From assembly GCA_902557995.1 (NCBI GenBank), contig CACECL010000003.1:1-64000 (forward strand): a stretch of DNA of 64,000 nt, written 5' to 3'. Shown in pieces: positions 50,543-60,832 of this stretch. The notes beneath the pieces were generated by a model. That model saw only the letters and a program-made list of their open reading frames with translations, ran no database searches and was not told the origin of the DNA. Numbering within the stretch: the stretch's first letter is position 1; every line of letters starts with the position of its first letter. Position numbers and translations under genes: made by a program. Origin of the DNA: an uncultured Pelagibacteraceae bacterium (GTDB taxonomy: Bacteria > Pseudomonadota > Alphaproteobacteria > Pelagibacterales > Pelagibacteraceae).

Positions 50543-50567
50543 TTAGTGGGCGACTAACGCCCACTAA
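50543..50567. other. Perfect intercistronic hairpin TTAGTGGGCG-ACTAA-CGCCCACTAA
   Basis: 10-bp perfect stem, 5-nt loop between rubrerythrin and the Fe-S oxidoreductase; lacks a U-tract on either strand. Confidence 0.7.
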
Positions 50568-50576
50568 GAAATTTGA

Positions 50577-50993
50577 TTAGCTAATAGACTCTAAAGTTTT
50601 TTGAAATTTACCAGCATGTGATTTTTCAGCTTTAGCTAAAGTTTCAAACCAGTCAGCAATTTCTTCGAAGCCTTCCTCTCTAGCTGTTTTAGCCATACCA
50701 GGGTACATATCAGTATACTCATGAGTTTCACCTTGTACTGCCGAAGCTAAATTTGCTTTTGTTTCACCAATTGGCATACCAGTTCCTGGATCACCAACTT
50801 CTTCTAGATACTCCAAATGACCGTGTGCGTGACCAGTTTCACCCTCGGCTGTTGATCTAAAAACTGCAGCTACGTCATTGTAACCTTCAATGTCAGCTTT
50901 TTGTGCGAAATAAAGATATCTTCTGTTTGCTTGACTTTCACCAGCAAACGCTTCTTTTAAATTTTCTTCTGTTTTACTTCCTTTTAAAGACAT
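50577..50993 (-). CDS. Rubrerythrin (ferritin-like domain only)
   Basis: 138 aa; [55 protein letters not shown]. Confidence 0.93.
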   Translation of the reverse strand: MSLKGSKTEENLKEAFAGESQANRRYLYFAQKADIEGYNDVAAVFRSTAEGETGHAHGHLEYLEEVGDPGTGMPIGETKANLASAVQGETHEYTDMYPGMAKTAREEGFEEIADWFETLAKAEKSHAGKFQKTLESIS

Positions 50994-51032
50994 TTTTTCT
51001 CCTTTTTAATGATTAGCAAATCATATAATGCA

Positions 51033-51051
51033 TATTGACAGTATGTCAATA
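51033..51051. promoter_or_regulatory. Perfect palindrome TATTGACA-GTA-TGTCAATA overlapping rubrerythrin -35
   Basis: 8-bp arms, 3-bp centre; contains TTGACA on the minus strand with TATATG/TATGAT -10-like sequence 16-18 bp downstream. Confidence 0.55.
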
Positions 51052-51052
51052 G

Positions 51053-51069
51053 TTTAGAATTATTATAAT
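51053..51069. promoter_or_regulatory. ICE-like (Irr operator) site upstream of rubrerythrin
   Basis: TTTAGAA-TTA-TTATAAT; reverse ATTATAA-TAA-TTCTAAA. Confidence 0.45.
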
Positions 51070-51098
51070 GTAGATTTTAAGTGTATGATTTAATTAAA

Positions 51099-51527
51099 TT
51101 ATTTTTGAATTTGATTATCACTCGCAACTCTAACCAACACTTCAACAGAATTTATTTTTTTTCCTGTAATATTTTTTCTAATATTTATTTTGTCTATATC
51201 GCTCTCATCGCAATCAATTAGCTCATGCGTATCTTCATCAAAAAAATGATGATGTGCTGATGTGTTTGTATCAAAATAACTTTTGTGACTATCGATTGAA
51301 ATTTCTTTTAAATATCCTTTTTTTTCAAATGCATGAACTGTGTTATAAACTGTGGCTAGAGATATCTTTTCACTCATTTTTTCAGATATCATTTGAACAA
51401 GATCGTTAATAGTGAAATGGAAAGTTTTTTCTCTATTATACAAAACTTCACACATTTTTATTCTTTGCTTAGTAGGTCTAAGCCCAACTTCTCTTAATTT
51501 TTCAATAAAATTGCAGTTTTTTGGCAT
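51099..51527 (-). CDS. irr: Fur-family regulator, Irr-like
   Basis: 142 aa; GLRPTKQRIKMCEVLY, SLATVYNTVHAFEKKGYLKEI, HHHFFDEDTHELIDCDE; next to fabA as in other alphaproteobacteria. Confidence 0.82.
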   Translation of the reverse strand: MPKNCNFIEKLREVGLRPTKQRIKMCEVLYNREKTFHFTINDLVQMISEKMSEKISLATVYNTVHAFEKKGYLKEISIDSHKSYFDTNTSAHHHFFDEDTHELIDCDESDIDKINIRKNITGKKINSVEVLVRVASDNQIQK

Positions 51528-51532
51528 TGTTT

Positions 51533-51549
51533 TTTATAATTATTCTAAA
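51533..51549. promoter_or_regulatory. ICE-like (Irr operator) site in irr/fabA divergent promoter region
   Basis: TTTATAA-TTA-TTCTAAA, 6 bp upstream of the irr ATG. Confidence 0.5.
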
Positions 51550-51618
51550 GTATGAATAAAAATATAGTGTTTTATTATATTATATTAGGATTAAATCAAG
51601 TATTAAGGGTGCTCGAAT

Positions 51619-52119
51619 ATGAAAAAAAACTCATACTCCTATGATGATCTAATAACTTGTGGGAATGGTGATCTTTTTGGTCCTGGTAATGCAAAATTAC
51701 CTCTCCCGCCAATGCTTATGTTTGACAGAATAACGGAAATCAATGAAAATAATGGGGCGTTTAATAAAGGCTCTTTAAAAGCTGAATTAGATATTAAAGA
51801 TGATCTTTGGTTTTTTGATTGTCATTTTAAAAAAGATCCAGTTATGCCAGGGTGCCTAGGTTTAGATGCTATGTGGCAACTGGTAGGTTTTTTTCTAGGC
51901 TGGCTAGGAAATCCTGGAAAAGGAAGAGCTTTAGGTGTGGGTACTGTAAAATTTACAGGTGAAGTTTTACAGAGTGTAAAAAATGTAAGATATGAAATAG
52001 ATATGAAGAAAATTATGTCTCCTGGAGGAACAACTGTTGGTCTTGCAAACGGAAGTGTTCTTGCAGATAATAAAAAAATATATTCAGCAGAAAGTTTAAA
52101 AGTAGGGTTATTTAAATAA
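51619..52119 (+). CDS. fabA: 3-hydroxydecanoyl-ACP dehydratase/isomerase
   Basis: 166 aa; [37 protein letters not shown]. Confidence 0.97.
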   Translation: MKKNSYSYDDLITCGNGDLFGPGNAKLPLPPMLMFDRITEINENNGAFNKGSLKAELDIKDDLWFFDCHFKKDPVMPGCLGLDAMWQLVGFFLGWLGNPGKGRALGVGTVKFTGEVLQSVKNVRYEIDMKKIMSPGGTTVGLANGSVLADNKKIYSAESLKVGLFK

Positions 52120-53330
52120 TGAGAAGAGTAGTCATCACTGGTTTAGGGGTAGTTTCTTGCCTAGGCAATAATCAAGAAGAGGTTCATCAATCTTTATTAA
52201 ATTCAAAATCAGGAATATCTTTTGCAGAAGAATACAAAGAGCATAATTTAAAAAGTCATGTTCATGGTAAACCAAATATTAAACTAGAAGATCATATCGA
52301 TAGAAAAACAATTAGATTTATGGGTTCAGGATCAGCTTATAATTATATTGCAATGAAAGAGGCAATTGAGGACTCTGGATTAGAAGAAAGTGAAGTAAGT
52401 AATTTTAAAACTGGTATTGTAATGGGTTCCGGTGGCCCATCAATTGAAAACGTAATTCTTGCAGCAGACAAAACAAGAGCTAAAACTCCAAAACTAATGG
52501 GGCCCTTTATTGTTCCAAGAACAATGGCCAGTACTGCCTCAGCAACACTTGCTGTACCATTTAAAATTAAAGGAATTAACTACACAATGAGTTCTGCATG
52601 TGCAACTAGTGGACATTGCATAGGAAATTCCATGGAATTAATTCAAATGGGTAAACAGGATGTTGTTTTTGCAGGTGGTAGTGAAGAAATTCATTGGGCA
52701 ATGACAGCAATGTTTGATGCTATGACAGCTTTATCATCAAAATATAATGACACTCCACAATCTGCGTCTAGAGCTTATGATAAAACTAGAGATGGGTTTG
52801 TGATTGCAGGTGGTGCAGGCGTATTAGTGCTTGAAGAATACGAACATGCTAAAGCAAGAGGGGCTAAAATATACGCAGAATTAACTGGTTATGGAGCAAC
52901 CTCAGATGGATACGATATGGTAGCGCCATCAGGTGAAGGTGCTGTTAGATGTATGAAAATAGCAATGACAACTGCTAAAAATAAAATTGATTACATTAAT
53001 ACTCACGGAACATCCACTCCTGTTGGAGATATAACTGAACTTAATGCTATAAAAGAAACTTTTGGAGAGGACATTCCAAAAATAAGTTCAACAAAATCTT
53101 TATCAGGTCATCCTTTAGGGGCAGCTTCAGTGCATGAAGCAATTTATTGTTTAATAATGATGAAAAATAATTTTATTACAGGTTCTGCAAATATTACTGA
53201 TATGGATGATGATGCTAAAAAATTTCCTATAGTTTCAAAAACTGAACCGGGAGCAACTTTAAATACAGTAATGTCAAATAGCTTTGGTTTTGGTGGAACT
53301 AATGCAGCTTTAATTTTTGAAAAGGTTTAA
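52119..53330 (+). CDS. fabB: Beta-ketoacyl-ACP synthase I
   Basis: 403 aa; [52 protein letters not shown]. Confidence 0.97.
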   Translation: MRRVVITGLGVVSCLGNNQEEVHQSLLNSKSGISFAEEYKEHNLKSHVHGKPNIKLEDHIDRKTIRFMGSGSAYNYIAMKEAIEDSGLEESEVSNFKTGIVMGSGGPSIENVILAADKTRAKTPKLMGPFIVPRTMASTASATLAVPFKIKGINYTMSSACATSGHCIGNSMELIQMGKQDVVFAGGSEEIHWAMTAMFDAMTALSSKYNDTPQSASRAYDKTRDGFVIAGGAGVLVLEEYEHAKARGAKIYAELTGYGATSDGYDMVAPSGEGAVRCMKIAMTTAKNKIDYINTHGTSTPVGDITELNAIKETFGEDIPKISSTKSLSGHPLGAASVHEAIYCLIMMKNNFITGSANITDMDDDAKKFPIVSKTEPGATLNTVMSNSFGFGGTNAALIFEKV

Positions 53331-53333
53331 TTT

Positions 53334-54119
53334 ATGAGTTTAATGAAAGGTAAAAAAGGATTAATCATGGGTGTCGCTAATGAAAGATCTATTGCCTGGG
53401 GTATATCTCAAAAACTTGCTGAAGCAGGAGCTGAACTAGCATTTACTTATTTGGGTGACGCTTTAAAAAAAAGAGTAGTTCCTTTAGCAGAAAAATTAAA
53501 TTCAAATGTTACATTTAGTTGTGATGTTGAAAAAAAAGAAGAAGTTGTAAAATTATTTAAAGATATAAAATCTAAATGGGGTGAAATTGATTTTGTAGTT
53601 CATGCAGTTGCTTTCTCTGATAAATCAGAGTTATCAGGTGAATATTTAAATACGACTAGAGAAAACTTTTTAAGAAGTATGTTAATCTCATGCTTTTCAT
53701 TTACTGAAGTAGCAAAAGAAGCTTCAAATGTAATGAAACAAGGTGGAAGTTTGTTAACTTTAACTTACGAGTCTACTAAAGCAATTCCAAATTATAACGT
53801 AATGGGTGTTTGTAAATCAGCTCTTGAGGCAAGTGTTAAGTATTTAGCAAGAGACTTAGGGGCCAAAGGTATGAGAGTAAATGCTATAAGTGCTGGACCT
53901 ATCAAGACATTGGCTGCCTCTGCAATTGGAGACGCAAAATTTTTATATAAATGGAATGAAGACCATTCTTTTCTTAAGAGAAATGTAGATATCCATGATG
54001 TTGGAAATTCAGCGTTATATCTATTAAGTGACCTTGCAAATGGTGTTACTGGTGAAATTCACTATGTAGATGCTGGATATAACAAAGTTGGGATGCCAGA
54101 TCCTAAAAATATTACCTAA
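53334..54119 (+). CDS. fabI: Enoyl-ACP reductase (NADH)
   Basis: 261 aa; KGLIMGVANERSIAWGIS, YNVMGVCKSALEASVKYLARDLG. Confidence 0.97.
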   Translation: MSLMKGKKGLIMGVANERSIAWGISQKLAEAGAELAFTYLGDALKKRVVPLAEKLNSNVTFSCDVEKKEEVVKLFKDIKSKWGEIDFVVHAVAFSDKSELSGEYLNTTRENFLRSMLISCFSFTEVAKEASNVMKQGGSLLTLTYESTKAIPNYNVMGVCKSALEASVKYLARDLGAKGMRVNAISAGPIKTLAASAIGDAKFLYKWNEDHSFLKRNVDIHDVGNSALYLLSDLANGVTGEIHYVDAGYNKVGMPDPKNIT

Positions 54120-54137
54120 TTATAGTTAAATTTATTT

Positions 54138-54170
54138 AAAAAACCCCAGAATTCTCATTCCAGGGTTTTA
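54138..54170. terminator. Bidirectional terminator hairpin between convergent fabI and pnp
   Basis: AAAACCCCAGAAT-TCTC-ATTCCAGGGTTTT with two internal mismatches, flanked by A/T tracts. Confidence 0.65.
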
Positions 54171-54190
54171 TAATTTTAAATTGAACTATA

Positions 54191-56263
54191 TTACTTAGCA
54201 GCTTGTTTAATAGAAAGTTTAACTTTACCTCTATCGAAACCAATTACTTTGACTTTTACTTCGTCGCCTTCTTTGACAACGTCTGTCACTTTAGCAACTC
54301 TCTTATCTGCAAGTTCCGAGATATGAACCAGTCCATCTTGTTTTCCTAAGAAATTAACAAATGCACCAAACTCCATGATCTTCATTACTTTTCCTGAATA
54401 AATTTTATTCAATTCAGCTTTTGCAGTGATGTCTTTAATCATTTGCATTGCGATGTTTCTAGACTCTTCATCTGGCGCAGCAACTGTTACTACACCTTCG
54501 TCATTTACATCTACTTTCGCACCTGATTTTTCAACTATCTCTCTAATTGTTGCACCACCTTTTCCAATCACAGCAGCAATGTCTTTTTTATCTACATTAA
54601 CTTGTTCCATTTTTGGAGTATGTTTTCCAACATCAGATCTTGAAGCTGATAATGCTTTATTCATTTCTCCCAAGATATGAACCCTTCCATCTTTAGCTTG
54701 GCTTAATGCCTGCTCCATAATTTCAAATGTAATACCTGTGATTTTGATATCCATTTGCAGAGAAGTAATTCCATCTTTGGTTCCAGCAACTTTAAAGTCC
54801 ATATCACCTAGGTGATCTTCATCACCTAAAATATCTGAAAGGACACTAAAATCCTCACCTTCTTTAATTAATCCCATTGCAATACCTGCAACCGGCTCTT
54901 TTATTGGTACTCCAGCATCCATTAATGCTAAAGAAGTTCCGCAAACAGTAGCCATTGATGAAGAACCATTAGACTCTGTAATCTCTGAAACTACTCTAAA
55001 AGTATATGGAAATGCTTCTTTGGTTGGTAGTGATGAGTTAATTGCTCTCCAAGCTAATTTACCATGACCAATTTCTCTTCTACCTGTTCCAATTCTTCCA
55101 GTTTCTCCAACTGAAAAAGGAGGAAAATTATAGTGAAGCATAAATCGTTCTCTTTGAAGACCATCCAAACTTTCAATTCTTTGCTCATCATCTGAAGTTC
55201 CTAAGGTTGCGACCACAATCGCTTGTGTTTCTCCTCTGGTAAACAAAGCTGAACCATGAGCTCTTGGTAAAATACCCACTTCACATTCGATAGGTCTTAC
55301 ATCTGATAAACCTCTACCATCAATTCTATTTTTATTTTTTAGAATGTCTGTTCTAACAATTGATTTTTCAAGATTTTTTAACTGGCTGTTAACATCAAGA
55401 TCTGTGTAGTTTTCATCTTCCTCATAAAGCTTTTTGGCTTTATCAGTAATCTCTGAAATTTGATTTGATCTATCTTGTTTATCTCTAGTTGCAAAAGCTT
55501 TCTTAAGATCTTCAGTAAAATTTTCTTCAAGTTTTTTCTTAACTTCTGATAGATCTTTCTTTTCAATAGTCCACTCAGGTTTTCTGCATTCTTTTGCAAG
55601 TTCCTCAATCATTTCAATCACTGGAACAAATCCCTCATGACCAAATTTAACCGCATTTAACATTTCATCTTCTGTTAAACCATTAGCTTCAGACTCAACC
55701 ATTAGCACAGCATCTTTTGTGCCTGCTACAACTAAATCTAATTTTGATTTTTCTAAATCTGCTTTTGATGGATTTAAAACATATTTTCCATCTATAAAAC
55801 CAACCCTCGAAGCTCCTACGGGACCCATAAATGGCATTCCTGATATAGCTAATGCTGCTGAAGATGCAGTGATTGATAAAATATCTGGTTCATTTTCTTT
55901 ATCGTATGAAATTACAGTTGGTAATAACTGAACTTCATTTTTAAATTCATCAGGAAACAAAGGTCTGATTGGTCTATCAATTAATCTAGAGATTAATGTT
56001 TCACTTTCAGTTGGTCTTGCTTCTCTTTTAAAATATCCACCTGGAATTTTTCCAGCTGCATAATATTTTTCTTGGTAATTTACAGATAATGGAAAGTAAT
56101 CCATATCAGGATTTACTTTTTTTGCTCCTACTACTGTTGCTAGTACGACTGTCTCTCCACATGTTGCGATTATTGCACCGTCTGCCTGTCTTGCTACTTT
56201 ACCTGTTTCTAAACTTATCTTCTTTCCCGCTACTTCAATTTCCTTCTTGTATACTTTAAACAT
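54191..56263 (-). CDS. pnp: Polyribonucleotide nucleotidyltransferase
   Basis: 690 aa; RNase PH repeats, KH ([21 protein letters not shown]) and S1 ([28 protein letters not shown]) domains. Confidence 0.98.
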   Translation of the reverse strand: MFKVYKKEIEVAGKKISLETGKVARQADGAIIATCGETVVLATVVGAKKVNPDMDYFPLSVNYQEKYYAAGKIPGGYFKREARPTESETLISRLIDRPIRPLFPDEFKNEVQLLPTVISYDKENEPDILSITASSAALAISGMPFMGPVGASRVGFIDGKYVLNPSKADLEKSKLDLVVAGTKDAVLMVESEANGLTEDEMLNAVKFGHEGFVPVIEMIEELAKECRKPEWTIEKKDLSEVKKKLEENFTEDLKKAFATRDKQDRSNQISEITDKAKKLYEEDENYTDLDVNSQLKNLEKSIVRTDILKNKNRIDGRGLSDVRPIECEVGILPRAHGSALFTRGETQAIVVATLGTSDDEQRIESLDGLQRERFMLHYNFPPFSVGETGRIGTGRREIGHGKLAWRAINSSLPTKEAFPYTFRVVSEITESNGSSSMATVCGTSLALMDAGVPIKEPVAGIAMGLIKEGEDFSVLSDILGDEDHLGDMDFKVAGTKDGITSLQMDIKITGITFEIMEQALSQAKDGRVHILGEMNKALSASRSDVGKHTPKMEQVNVDKKDIAAVIGKGGATIREIVEKSGAKVDVNDEGVVTVAAPDEESRNIAMQMIKDITAKAELNKIYSGKVMKIMEFGAFVNFLGKQDGLVHISELADKRVAKVTDVVKEGDEVKVKVIGFDRGKVKLSIKQAAK

Positions 56264-56311
56264 TTCATTTCCATTTCGTTTCGTTCGTTTCGTTCCATTC
56301 CGTTCTATCTA
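56264..56311 (-). repeat. Purine-rich GAAAC-like short repeats in rpsO-pnp intercistronic spacer
   Basis: Minus strand reads AGAACGGAATGGAACGAAACGAACGAAACGAAATGGAAATGAA before the pnp ATG. Confidence 0.6.
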
Positions 56312-56320
56312 TCTTGACTT

Positions 56321-56569
56321 CTATTTTCTTAAATTCAATTTCGACAGTACATTTTTGTAAGAATCCATTTTATTTTTCTTTAGGTATTCTAACAATTTCT
56401 TTCTTCTATTTACCGCTCTCAACAATCCGACAGATGAATGTTTATCCTTTTTGAATTGCTTAATATGTTTAGAGAGAGTTTCAATTTTCTCTGTTAGCAA
56501 AGCGATCTGTATCTCTGAAGATCCAGTGTCTTTATCATGCATTGCTAATTCTTGTGCCTTTTTGTTCAT
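56321..56569 (-). CDS. rpsO: 30S ribosomal protein S15
   Basis: 82 aa; DTGSSEIQIALLTEKIETLSKHIKQFKKDKHSSVGLLRAVNRRKKLLEYL. Confidence 0.97.
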   Translation of the reverse strand: MNKKAQELAMHDKDTGSSEIQIALLTEKIETLSKHIKQFKKDKHSSVGLLRAVNRRKKLLEYLKKNKMDSYKNVLSKLNLRK

Positions 56570-56581
56570 GCCTCTTTCTTC

Positions 56582-56950
56582 CTATTTATTTGTTTGTTTT
56601 ATTAAGTTTTCTATTTTTTCCGCATACTCAAAAGATTCGTCTTTTCTAAAAAGTAATTTTGGTAAAAATTTCATAACCACTTTTTGTGATAAAATTTTTC
56701 TAATTAAAAATGAGTATTCCTTAAGAACACTAATTGTTTCCTCTGCATCTTTTCCACCCAATGGAAGAACATATGCTTTAGCAATTTTTAAATCAGGACT
56801 CATTCTAACCTCAGTAACCGTTATAGTGTTTGTTTCTAAATTCGGCACCTTAGCCTCATTTCTTATAAAAATCATGCTTAAAGACTGTTTGATCATTTCA
56901 CCTACTCTTAATTGTCTTTGTGTCACTGGTTTTCCTATTCTATCTGCCAT
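56582..56950 (-). CDS. rbfA: Ribosome-binding factor A
   Basis: 122 aa; QRQLRVGEMIKQSLSMIF, VTEVRMSPDLKIAKAYV, LPKLLFRKDESFEYAEKIE. Confidence 0.94.
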   Translation of the reverse strand: MADRIGKPVTQRQLRVGEMIKQSLSMIFIRNEAKVPNLETNTITVTEVRMSPDLKIAKAYVLPLGGKDAEETISVLKEYSFLIRKILSQKVVMKFLPKLLFRKDESFEYAEKIENLIKQTNK

Positions 56951-59169
56951 TAAATTGACCTTTCAGTAGATGTAACACTAAATGCTTCTATTGTGTCATT
57001 TTTTTGATAATCCATATAATCTTTAACGGTTATTCCACATTCTTGACCATCACTTACTTGTTTAACTTGGTTTTTTTCTCTAAATATTGTTGAAACTTTT
57101 CCAGTATATATAATAGCACCATCTCTAATAATTCTTACATCTGAAGTACTATTAATTTCTCCTTCAGTTACTTTTGAGCCAGCAACTTTACCTGCACCAG
57201 AAACTTTAAATATTTCCAAAATTTGTGCGGTACCAGTAATTTTTTCTTGTACATCGGGCGCCAATAATCCTGACATTCTTTGTTTAATGTAATCTAAAAC
57301 TTCATAAATAATATTGTATGAGGATATGTTTATCTTCTCATTTTCAGCAAGTTTTTTTGCTTCTTTACTTGGTTTAACATTGAAAGCTATTAATACTGCA
57401 TTTGAAGCTTTAGCTAATGTGACGTCTGTTTCAGTTACCATTCCAATATCTGCTAAAATTATTTTAGGTTTTACCTCATCATGTTTGATTTGACTAATTG
57501 CATTTTTTATTGCTTCAGATGATCCATGTACATCAGATTTAATTATTAAATTTAATTCTTCAGTAGATTTATCTGAAAAGGCTGATTCTTGGGTTGCAAA
57601 AGATAGAGGATTTTTTCCATCCTTACTCTCTTGAGCTCTATTTTCACTCAGTGTCTTAGCTTCTTTTTCTGTGTCAAGAACAATAAAATCATCTCCAGCC
57701 TTGGCTGCACCATTTATTCCTAAAATTTCAACAGGTGTAGAAGGTAATGCTTCATTAATATTTTTACCTTTATCATTAATAATAGCTCTTACTTTTCCCC
57801 ACTTTAAACCACTTACAAAAAAATCACCTCTCTTAAGTGTTCCAGTAGTAACTATTATATTTGCAACTGGACCTCTACCAACATCAATTTTTGACTCCAA
57901 AACTATACCGGTAGCTTTAGATTCATAATCTGTTTTAAGATCTAAAATCTCTGCTTGTAGTATTATTGACTCTACTAATTTATCTAAGTTTTGTTTTGTT
58001 TTAGTTGAAATCTCAACCATTAAAGTATCACCAGATAAATCTTCAGCAATTAATTCATGCTCTAATAATTGATTTTTTATTTTCTGAGGATCTGCATCTG
58101 GTAGATCACATTTATTTATAGCTACGACAATTGGAACATTTGCCGCTTTTGCATGTTTAATGGACTCTACGGTTTGAGGTTTAACTCCATCATCAGCAGC
58201 AACTACTAAAACAACCACGTCTGTTAATTTTGATCCTCTTGCTCTCATTTCTGTAAATGCAGCATGGCCTGGCGTATCAATAAATGTTAATTTATTATTT
58301 TGGCTTTCAATTTGATAAGCTCCAATATGTTGAGTTATTCCACCGAATTCTCCCGAAACTACATTTGCACTTCTGAGTACATCTAGCACCGAGGTCTTAC
58401 CATGATCAACATGTCCCATAACAGTAACTATTGGTGGTCGATTTTTTAAATTTTCAGTTCTAGAAGCTTTTATTTTTTGAATTATTTCTTCAGCTTTCTC
58501 TTCTCTTATTGGATTATGACCAAATTCTTTAACTAAATATTCTGCAGTATCCGCGGCCAATGTTTGATTAATAGTCACCGTGACACCCATTCCAAATAAA
58601 TGCTTAATTACATTACTTGATTGTTCTGCCATCCTGTTTGCTAGTTCTCTTACTGTAATTGCTTCAGGGATTTTTATATCTCTTTTAATTAGTTTTAAAT
58701 TTTCTTGAGAGTCATCTTTTGTAGCGTTTTTAATTTCTTTTTGTCTTGCTCTTTTAACTGATGCTAAACTTCTTTGTTTTGCGTCAATTTCATCACTTAA
58801 CGCTCTTGAAACTGTTAATTTTAATTCTCTTTTCTTCGTACCTACTTTTAGATTCTTTTTATCTTTATTTTCGCTATTCCCTTTAAGTCTTTTGGTAGCT
58901 CTTTGCTCTGCTAGTTTTCTCTTTTCAAAATCATTTGTTACAGAAGGTAATTTAGGACTAAATGATGGTTTTATTGGAGATCCTCTGTTAAAGGTTGAGT
59001 TTGTTCTTGGTTTGCTTGTTGTAGATCTAAATGATCCACCTCTGCTTGGAAACTTTCCACTTTGTTTTTCTATTACTGTAGAGTTTTTTCCTTGAGTTTT
59101 AGCAATCTCAATGTTCTTAATTGATTTTTTGGCTGAGCCTGAAATTGTTAATTTTGTTTTTTTCTCCAT
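56950..59169 (-). CDS. infB: Translation initiation factor IF-2
   Basis: 739 aa; [37 protein letters not shown]. Confidence 0.98.
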   Translation of the reverse strand: MEKKTKLTISGSAKKSIKNIEIAKTQGKNSTVIEKQSGKFPSRGGSFRSTTSKPRTNSTFNRGSPIKPSFSPKLPSVTNDFEKRKLAEQRATKRLKGNSENKDKKNLKVGTKKRELKLTVSRALSDEIDAKQRSLASVKRARQKEIKNATKDDSQENLKLIKRDIKIPEAITVRELANRMAEQSSNVIKHLFGMGVTVTINQTLAADTAEYLVKEFGHNPIREEKAEEIIQKIKASRTENLKNRPPIVTVMGHVDHGKTSVLDVLRSANVVSGEFGGITQHIGAYQIESQNNKLTFIDTPGHAAFTEMRARGSKLTDVVVLVVAADDGVKPQTVESIKHAKAANVPIVVAINKCDLPDADPQKIKNQLLEHELIAEDLSGDTLMVEISTKTKQNLDKLVESIILQAEILDLKTDYESKATGIVLESKIDVGRGPVANIIVTTGTLKRGDFFVSGLKWGKVRAIINDKGKNINEALPSTPVEILGINGAAKAGDDFIVLDTEKEAKTLSENRAQESKDGKNPLSFATQESAFSDKSTEELNLIIKSDVHGSSEAIKNAISQIKHDEVKPKIILADIGMVTETDVTLAKASNAVLIAFNVKPSKEAKKLAENEKINISSYNIIYEVLDYIKQRMSGLLAPDVQEKITGTAQILEIFKVSGAGKVAGSKVTEGEINSTSDVRIIRDGAIIYTGKVSTIFREKNQVKQVSDGQECGITVKDYMDYQKNDTIEAFSVTSTERSI

Positions 59170-59179
59170 ACCTCATTAC

Positions 59180-60733
59180 TCAATCTATATATACAATGTT
59201 TCGTGCAGACATAATAAGCTCATCTGCTTCTTCTTTTGATAAAGCAAAATCCTCAAGATAACCTTGGATTTTTACTCTCTCACCTTTAACTACATCATAA
59301 CCACCAGTTAATTCATCAGATGCTAAGTCCGCAAAATCCTCTAAACTTAGAATTTTTTGCTCACCAAGTGTAACTAACATTCCTGGAGTTAATCCTTTTA
59401 AATTAATTAAGGCATCTTCGAGACCTAGTTCTTTAATTCTCTGAGAAATATCCTCCTGGTCTTTTTCATGAAATTCTTTTGCTCTTTCTATCAATGCTTT
59501 AGCAGTATCTTCCTCTATACCTTCAATCTTCATCAGATTTTCAGCCGAACTATCTTTTATGTCATCAATAGTTGAAAAACCTTCAGCAACAAGTAACTGG
59601 CCCAATGTTTCATCTAATTCTAAATTTTTTACAAAGTTTTCCGTTTTTTCTTTAAATTCTAATTGTCTTTGTTCAGAATCTTCTGCATCTGTCATTATAT
59701 TAATTTCATAATTTAAAAGTTTTGTTGCAAGTCTAACGTTTTGACCTCTTCTTCCAATTGCTTTACTTAAATTTTCTTCTGTCAAAATTACATCAAGTTT
59801 TTTTCTTTCACTATCAACATTAACTCGTTGCACTTCAGCAGGAGATAATGCATTTGAAACTAAAATAGCAGGGTCTTCAGACCAATTAACTATATCAATT
59901 TTCTCTCCTTGCAGTTCGTTGACTACAGCTTGAACTCTTGAACCCCTCATACCAACACAAGCACCAACTGGATCTAAAGATGTATCGACTGCTTTCACAC
60001 ATATTTTAGCTCTACTTCCAGGATCTCTTGAAGAGGATTTAATTTCTATTAGTCCATCATAAATTTCTGGAACTTCTTGAACAAAAAGTTTTTCCATAAA
60101 TTTAGGATGAGCTCTAGATAGAAATATTTGTTGCCCTCTAGGTTCTCTTCTAACATCATAACAATAGGCTTTTATACGATCGCCTGCTTTAATGTTTTCA
60201 CGAGGGATCAATTCATTTTTTTGAATTATTGCCTCAGTTCTTCCTAGATCAACAATTACATTGCCAAATTCTAATCTTTTGACAATCCCACTTAAAATTG
60301 TATCTTTTTTATCAATAAAATCATTAAATTGTCTTTCTCTTTCAGCTTCTCTTACATTAAAACTAATCACCTGCTTAGCAGTTTGTGCAGCTATTCTACC
60401 AAAATCAAATGAAGGTAGTGGCTGTAATACTTCGTCACCAATAGACTTATCTTTGTTTAATTCATTTAAATTAATTGCATCCTCTAATTTTATTTCTGTA
60501 TTTGCATTTTCAGGATTTTCAGCAATTATCAATTTTCTAAAAAGCTCAATATCTCCATTATCTCTATTGATAGAAACTTTAATTTCGTTTTCCTGCCCAA
60601 ATTTCGATTTTGCAGCTTTAGCAATGCCTGTTTCCATTGAAGTTATAATCAATTCTTTATCAATCGATTTTTCTAATGCCACAGCCTCAGCAATTCTTAA
60701 TAATTCAAGTTTATCTGCTCTTTTATTCAACAT
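59180..60733 (-). CDS. nusA: Transcription termination/antitermination factor NusA
   Basis: MLNKRADKLELLRIAEAVALEKSID...; S1/KH domains (GACVGMRGSRVQAVVNELQGEKIDIV); start trimmed from the track's 60772. Confidence 0.96.
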   Translation of the reverse strand: MLNKRADKLELLRIAEAVALEKSIDKELIITSMETGIAKAAKSKFGQENEIKVSINRDNGDIELFRKLIIAENPENANTEIKLEDAINLNELNKDKSIGDEVLQPLPSFDFGRIAAQTAKQVISFNVREAERERQFNDFIDKKDTILSGIVKRLEFGNVIVDLGRTEAIIQKNELIPRENIKAGDRIKAYCYDVRREPRGQQIFLSRAHPKFMEKLFVQEVPEIYDGLIEIKSSSRDPGSRAKICVKAVDTSLDPVGACVGMRGSRVQAVVNELQGEKIDIVNWSEDPAILVSNALSPAEVQRVNVDSERKKLDVILTEENLSKAIGRRGQNVRLATKLLNYEINIMTDAEDSEQRQLEFKEKTENFVKNLELDETLGQLLVAEGFSTIDDIKDSSAENLMKIEGIEEDTAKALIERAKEFHEKDQEDISQRIKELGLEDALINLKGLTPGMLVTLGEQKILSLEDFADLASDELTGGYDVVKGERVKIQGYLEDFALSKEEADELIMSARNIVYID

Positions 60734-60750
60734 AGTTTTGTTTGCTCCAA

Positions 60751-60775
60751 AAAAAAATGGGCTAAAGCCCATTTT
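60751..60775 (-). terminator. Intrinsic terminator downstream of metK, upstream of nusA
   Basis: AAAATGGGCT-AA-AGCCCATTTT perfect stem; on the minus strand followed by a run of eight T (A run in plus). Confidence 0.8.
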
Positions 60776-60832
60776 GTAAAATTCAATAATGTAAATGCAA
60801 TATAGTAAAGTTTTTTTTTAATTCAACAGAAA

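Noticed and set aside
56451-56969. 172-aa plus-strand ORF antisense to rpsO/rbfA
   Set aside because: Shadow ORF spanning two conserved genes on the opposite strand, no recognisable domain.
60261-60779. 172-aa plus-strand ORF antisense to nusA
   Set aside because: Low-complexity Ser/Leu-rich translation exactly opposite a strongly supported nusA frame; typical shadow ORF in AT-rich DNA.
60776-60832. Possible SAM riboswitch linked to metK
   Set aside because: This region is downstream of metK, and the metK 5' end overlaps lnt (61995-62002), leaving no leader for a riboswitch.
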